Positions 63,001 to 64,000 of a DNA stretch of 64,000 bases are shown piece by piece. Every line of letters begins with the position of its first letter. The first letter of the stretch is position 1. The notes below the pieces were generated by a model, which did not search any database, had not been told where the DNA came from, and saw only the letters and a program-made list of their open reading frames with translations. The DNA comes from Prionace glauca (Eukaryota > Chordata > Chondrichthyes > Carcharhiniformes > Carcharhinidae). The translations under genes and the position numbers were made by a program. Location: positions 13,567,543 to 13,631,542 of the forward strand of contig CM075761.1 in the NCBI GenBank assembly GCA_037974335.1, in the 5' to 3' direction.

Positions 63001-64000
63001 GAGAGAGAGAGAGAGAGACTGACCCTGAGAGAGAGAGACTGACCCTGAGAGAGAGAGAGAGAGAGAGACTGACCCTGAGAGAGAGAGAGAGAGAGAGACT
63101 GACCCTGAGAGAGAGAGAGAGAGAGAGAGAGACTGACCCTGAGAGAGAGAGACTGACCCTGAGAGAGAGAGAGAGACACTGACCCTGAGAGAGAGAGAGA
63201 GAGAGAGACTGACCCTGAGAGAGAGAGAGAGAGAGAGACTGACCCTGAGAGAGAGAGACTGACCCTGAGAGAGAGAGAGAGAGACTGACCCTGAGAGAGA
63301 GAGAGAGAGAGAGAGACTGACCCTGAGAGAGAGAGACTGACCCTGAGAGAGAGAGAGAGAGAGAGACTGACCCTGAGAGAGAGAGACTGACCCTGAGAGA
63401 GAGAGAGAGAGAGAGACTGACCCTGAGAGAGAGAGACTGACCCTGAGAGAGAGAGAGAGAGAGAGAGACTGACCCTGAGAGAGAGACTGACCCTGAGAGA
63501 GAGAGAGAGAGACTGACCCTGAGAGAGAGAGAGAGACTGACCCTGAGAGAGAGAGACTGACCCTGAGAGAGAGAGAGACTGACCCTGAGAGAGAGAGAGA
63601 GAGACTGACCCTGAGAGAGAGAGAGAGAGAGACTGACCCTGAGAGAGAGAGAGAGAGAGACTGACCCTGAGCGAGAGAGAGAGAGAGACTGACCCTGAGA
63701 GAGAGAGAGACTGACCCTGAGAGAGAGAGAGAGAGAGACTGACCCTGAGAGAGAGAGAGAGAGAGACTGACCCTGAGAGAGAGAGAGAGACTGACCCTGA
63801 GAGAGAGAGAGAGACTGACCCTGAGAGAGAGAGAGACTGACCCTGAGAGAGAGAGAGAGACTGACCCTGAGAGAGAGAGAGAGAGAGACTGACCCTGAGA
63901 GAGAGAGAGACTGACCCTGAGAGAGAGAGAGACTGACCCTGAGAGAGAGAGACACTGACCCTGAGAGAGAGAGAGACTGACCCTGAGAGAGAGAGAGAGA
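60061..64000 (+). repeat. CTGACCCTGA(GA)n satellite
   Basis: Nearly 4 kb of units made of 'ctgaccctga' plus a GA run of variable length (unit about 18-32 bases), continuing past the window end. Rare variants mark a long-range duplication: 'ctgtccctg' at 60611 and 62809, 'acactgaccc' at 60978 and 63176, 'gagcgaga' near 61480 and 63672. Frames of over 1000 codons on the minus strand (Ser-Leu-Ser-Leu, Gly-Gln) are artefacts. Confidence 0.98.

Noticed and set aside
60002-63955. Open frames of up to 1317 codons on the minus strand rich in Ser-Leu and Gly-Gln-Ser
   Set aside because: Pure consequence of the CTGACCCTGA(GA)n repeat; there is no sequence of normal complexity in them.
1-64000. Retrovirus-like or other capsid-bearing element
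   Set aside because: I looked for protease, integrase, gag and envelope-type motifs and for long terminal repeats and saw none. The RT present is of the non-LTR type (FADD) throughout.

Overview
This window is vertebrate genomic DNA, almost certainly from a cartilaginous fish (shark or ray). The evidence is a pair of GPR139-like receptor loci of a type I associate with expanded families in sharks, and the repeat content: several CR1-type LINE families, tRNA-derived SINEs with a shared body, Penelope-like 3' ends and very long simple and minisatellite arrays. There is no sign of bacterial, organellar or viral DNA. Species and chromosome cannot be read from the sequence.

Host genes are few. 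On the + strand an apparently intact two-exon GPR139-like receptor runs from a 67-base first exon (42932-42998, donor GTAAGT) across a repeat-filled 5 kb intron to a 914-base second exon (47965-48878). The phases match and give 326 residues. On the - strand a related locus has its second exon at 7885-8784, with one extra base in an A7 run, and two candidate first exons upstream. The one at 16441 has a good GTAAGC donor; the one at 14301 has lost its donor. The two first exons lie in a recognisable duplication (about 14275-14730 and 16431-16960). The two receptor loci are transcribed in opposite directions.

Most of the rest is retroelement debris. I use working names. CR1-A ends in a 'cggcgcaacatcgtgggcc' type tail with ATGTTCT repeats. 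CR1-B has a 'gatcggcgcaactcgaggg' tail. CR1-C has a 'cacgacagatcagccatg' tail with TTCTTATG repeats. LINE-D is CR1-like with a long 3' UTR that carries a SINE-like body and a TTCTTTG tail. LINE-E is represented by one short 3' end. LINE-F is an older non-LTR element with RT coded on the minus strand. There are also several ancient, decayed CR1/L3-like pieces. SINE-1 is a tRNA-headed SINE whose tail resembles those of CR1-A, CR1-B and LINE-D. The best-preserved LINE is CR1-A at 24054-26820, with an open 879-residue EN-RT frame. Elements are deeply nested, for example SINE-1 and LINE-D inside CR1-C inside CR1-B at 34143-36832, and three separate CR1 insertions in one LINE-F at 27040-30147.

Layout: 1-7.7 kb repeats and a CA array; 7.9-16.9 kb minus-strand receptor locus with repeats in its intron; 17-20.3 kb CR1-A and CR1-B; 20.3-23.5 kb two Penelope-like 3' ends flanking a 1 kb CA/GATA array; 24-30 kb nested LINEs; 31-39 kb further nested LINEs and SINEs; 39.4-42 kb a 33-bp minisatellite; 42.9-48.9 kb the intact receptor gene; 49.4-55.2 kb purine tract, SINE, Penelope inverted pair and rearranged CR1 copies; 55.2-59.5 kb a G-rich 26-28 bp minisatellite; 59.5-60.0 kb a CpG-rich patch with an array of GCATGCGCA motifs; 60.06 kb to the end a (CTGACCCTGA(GA)n) satellite. 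Long open frames inside the simple repeats are artefacts of repeat periodicity.
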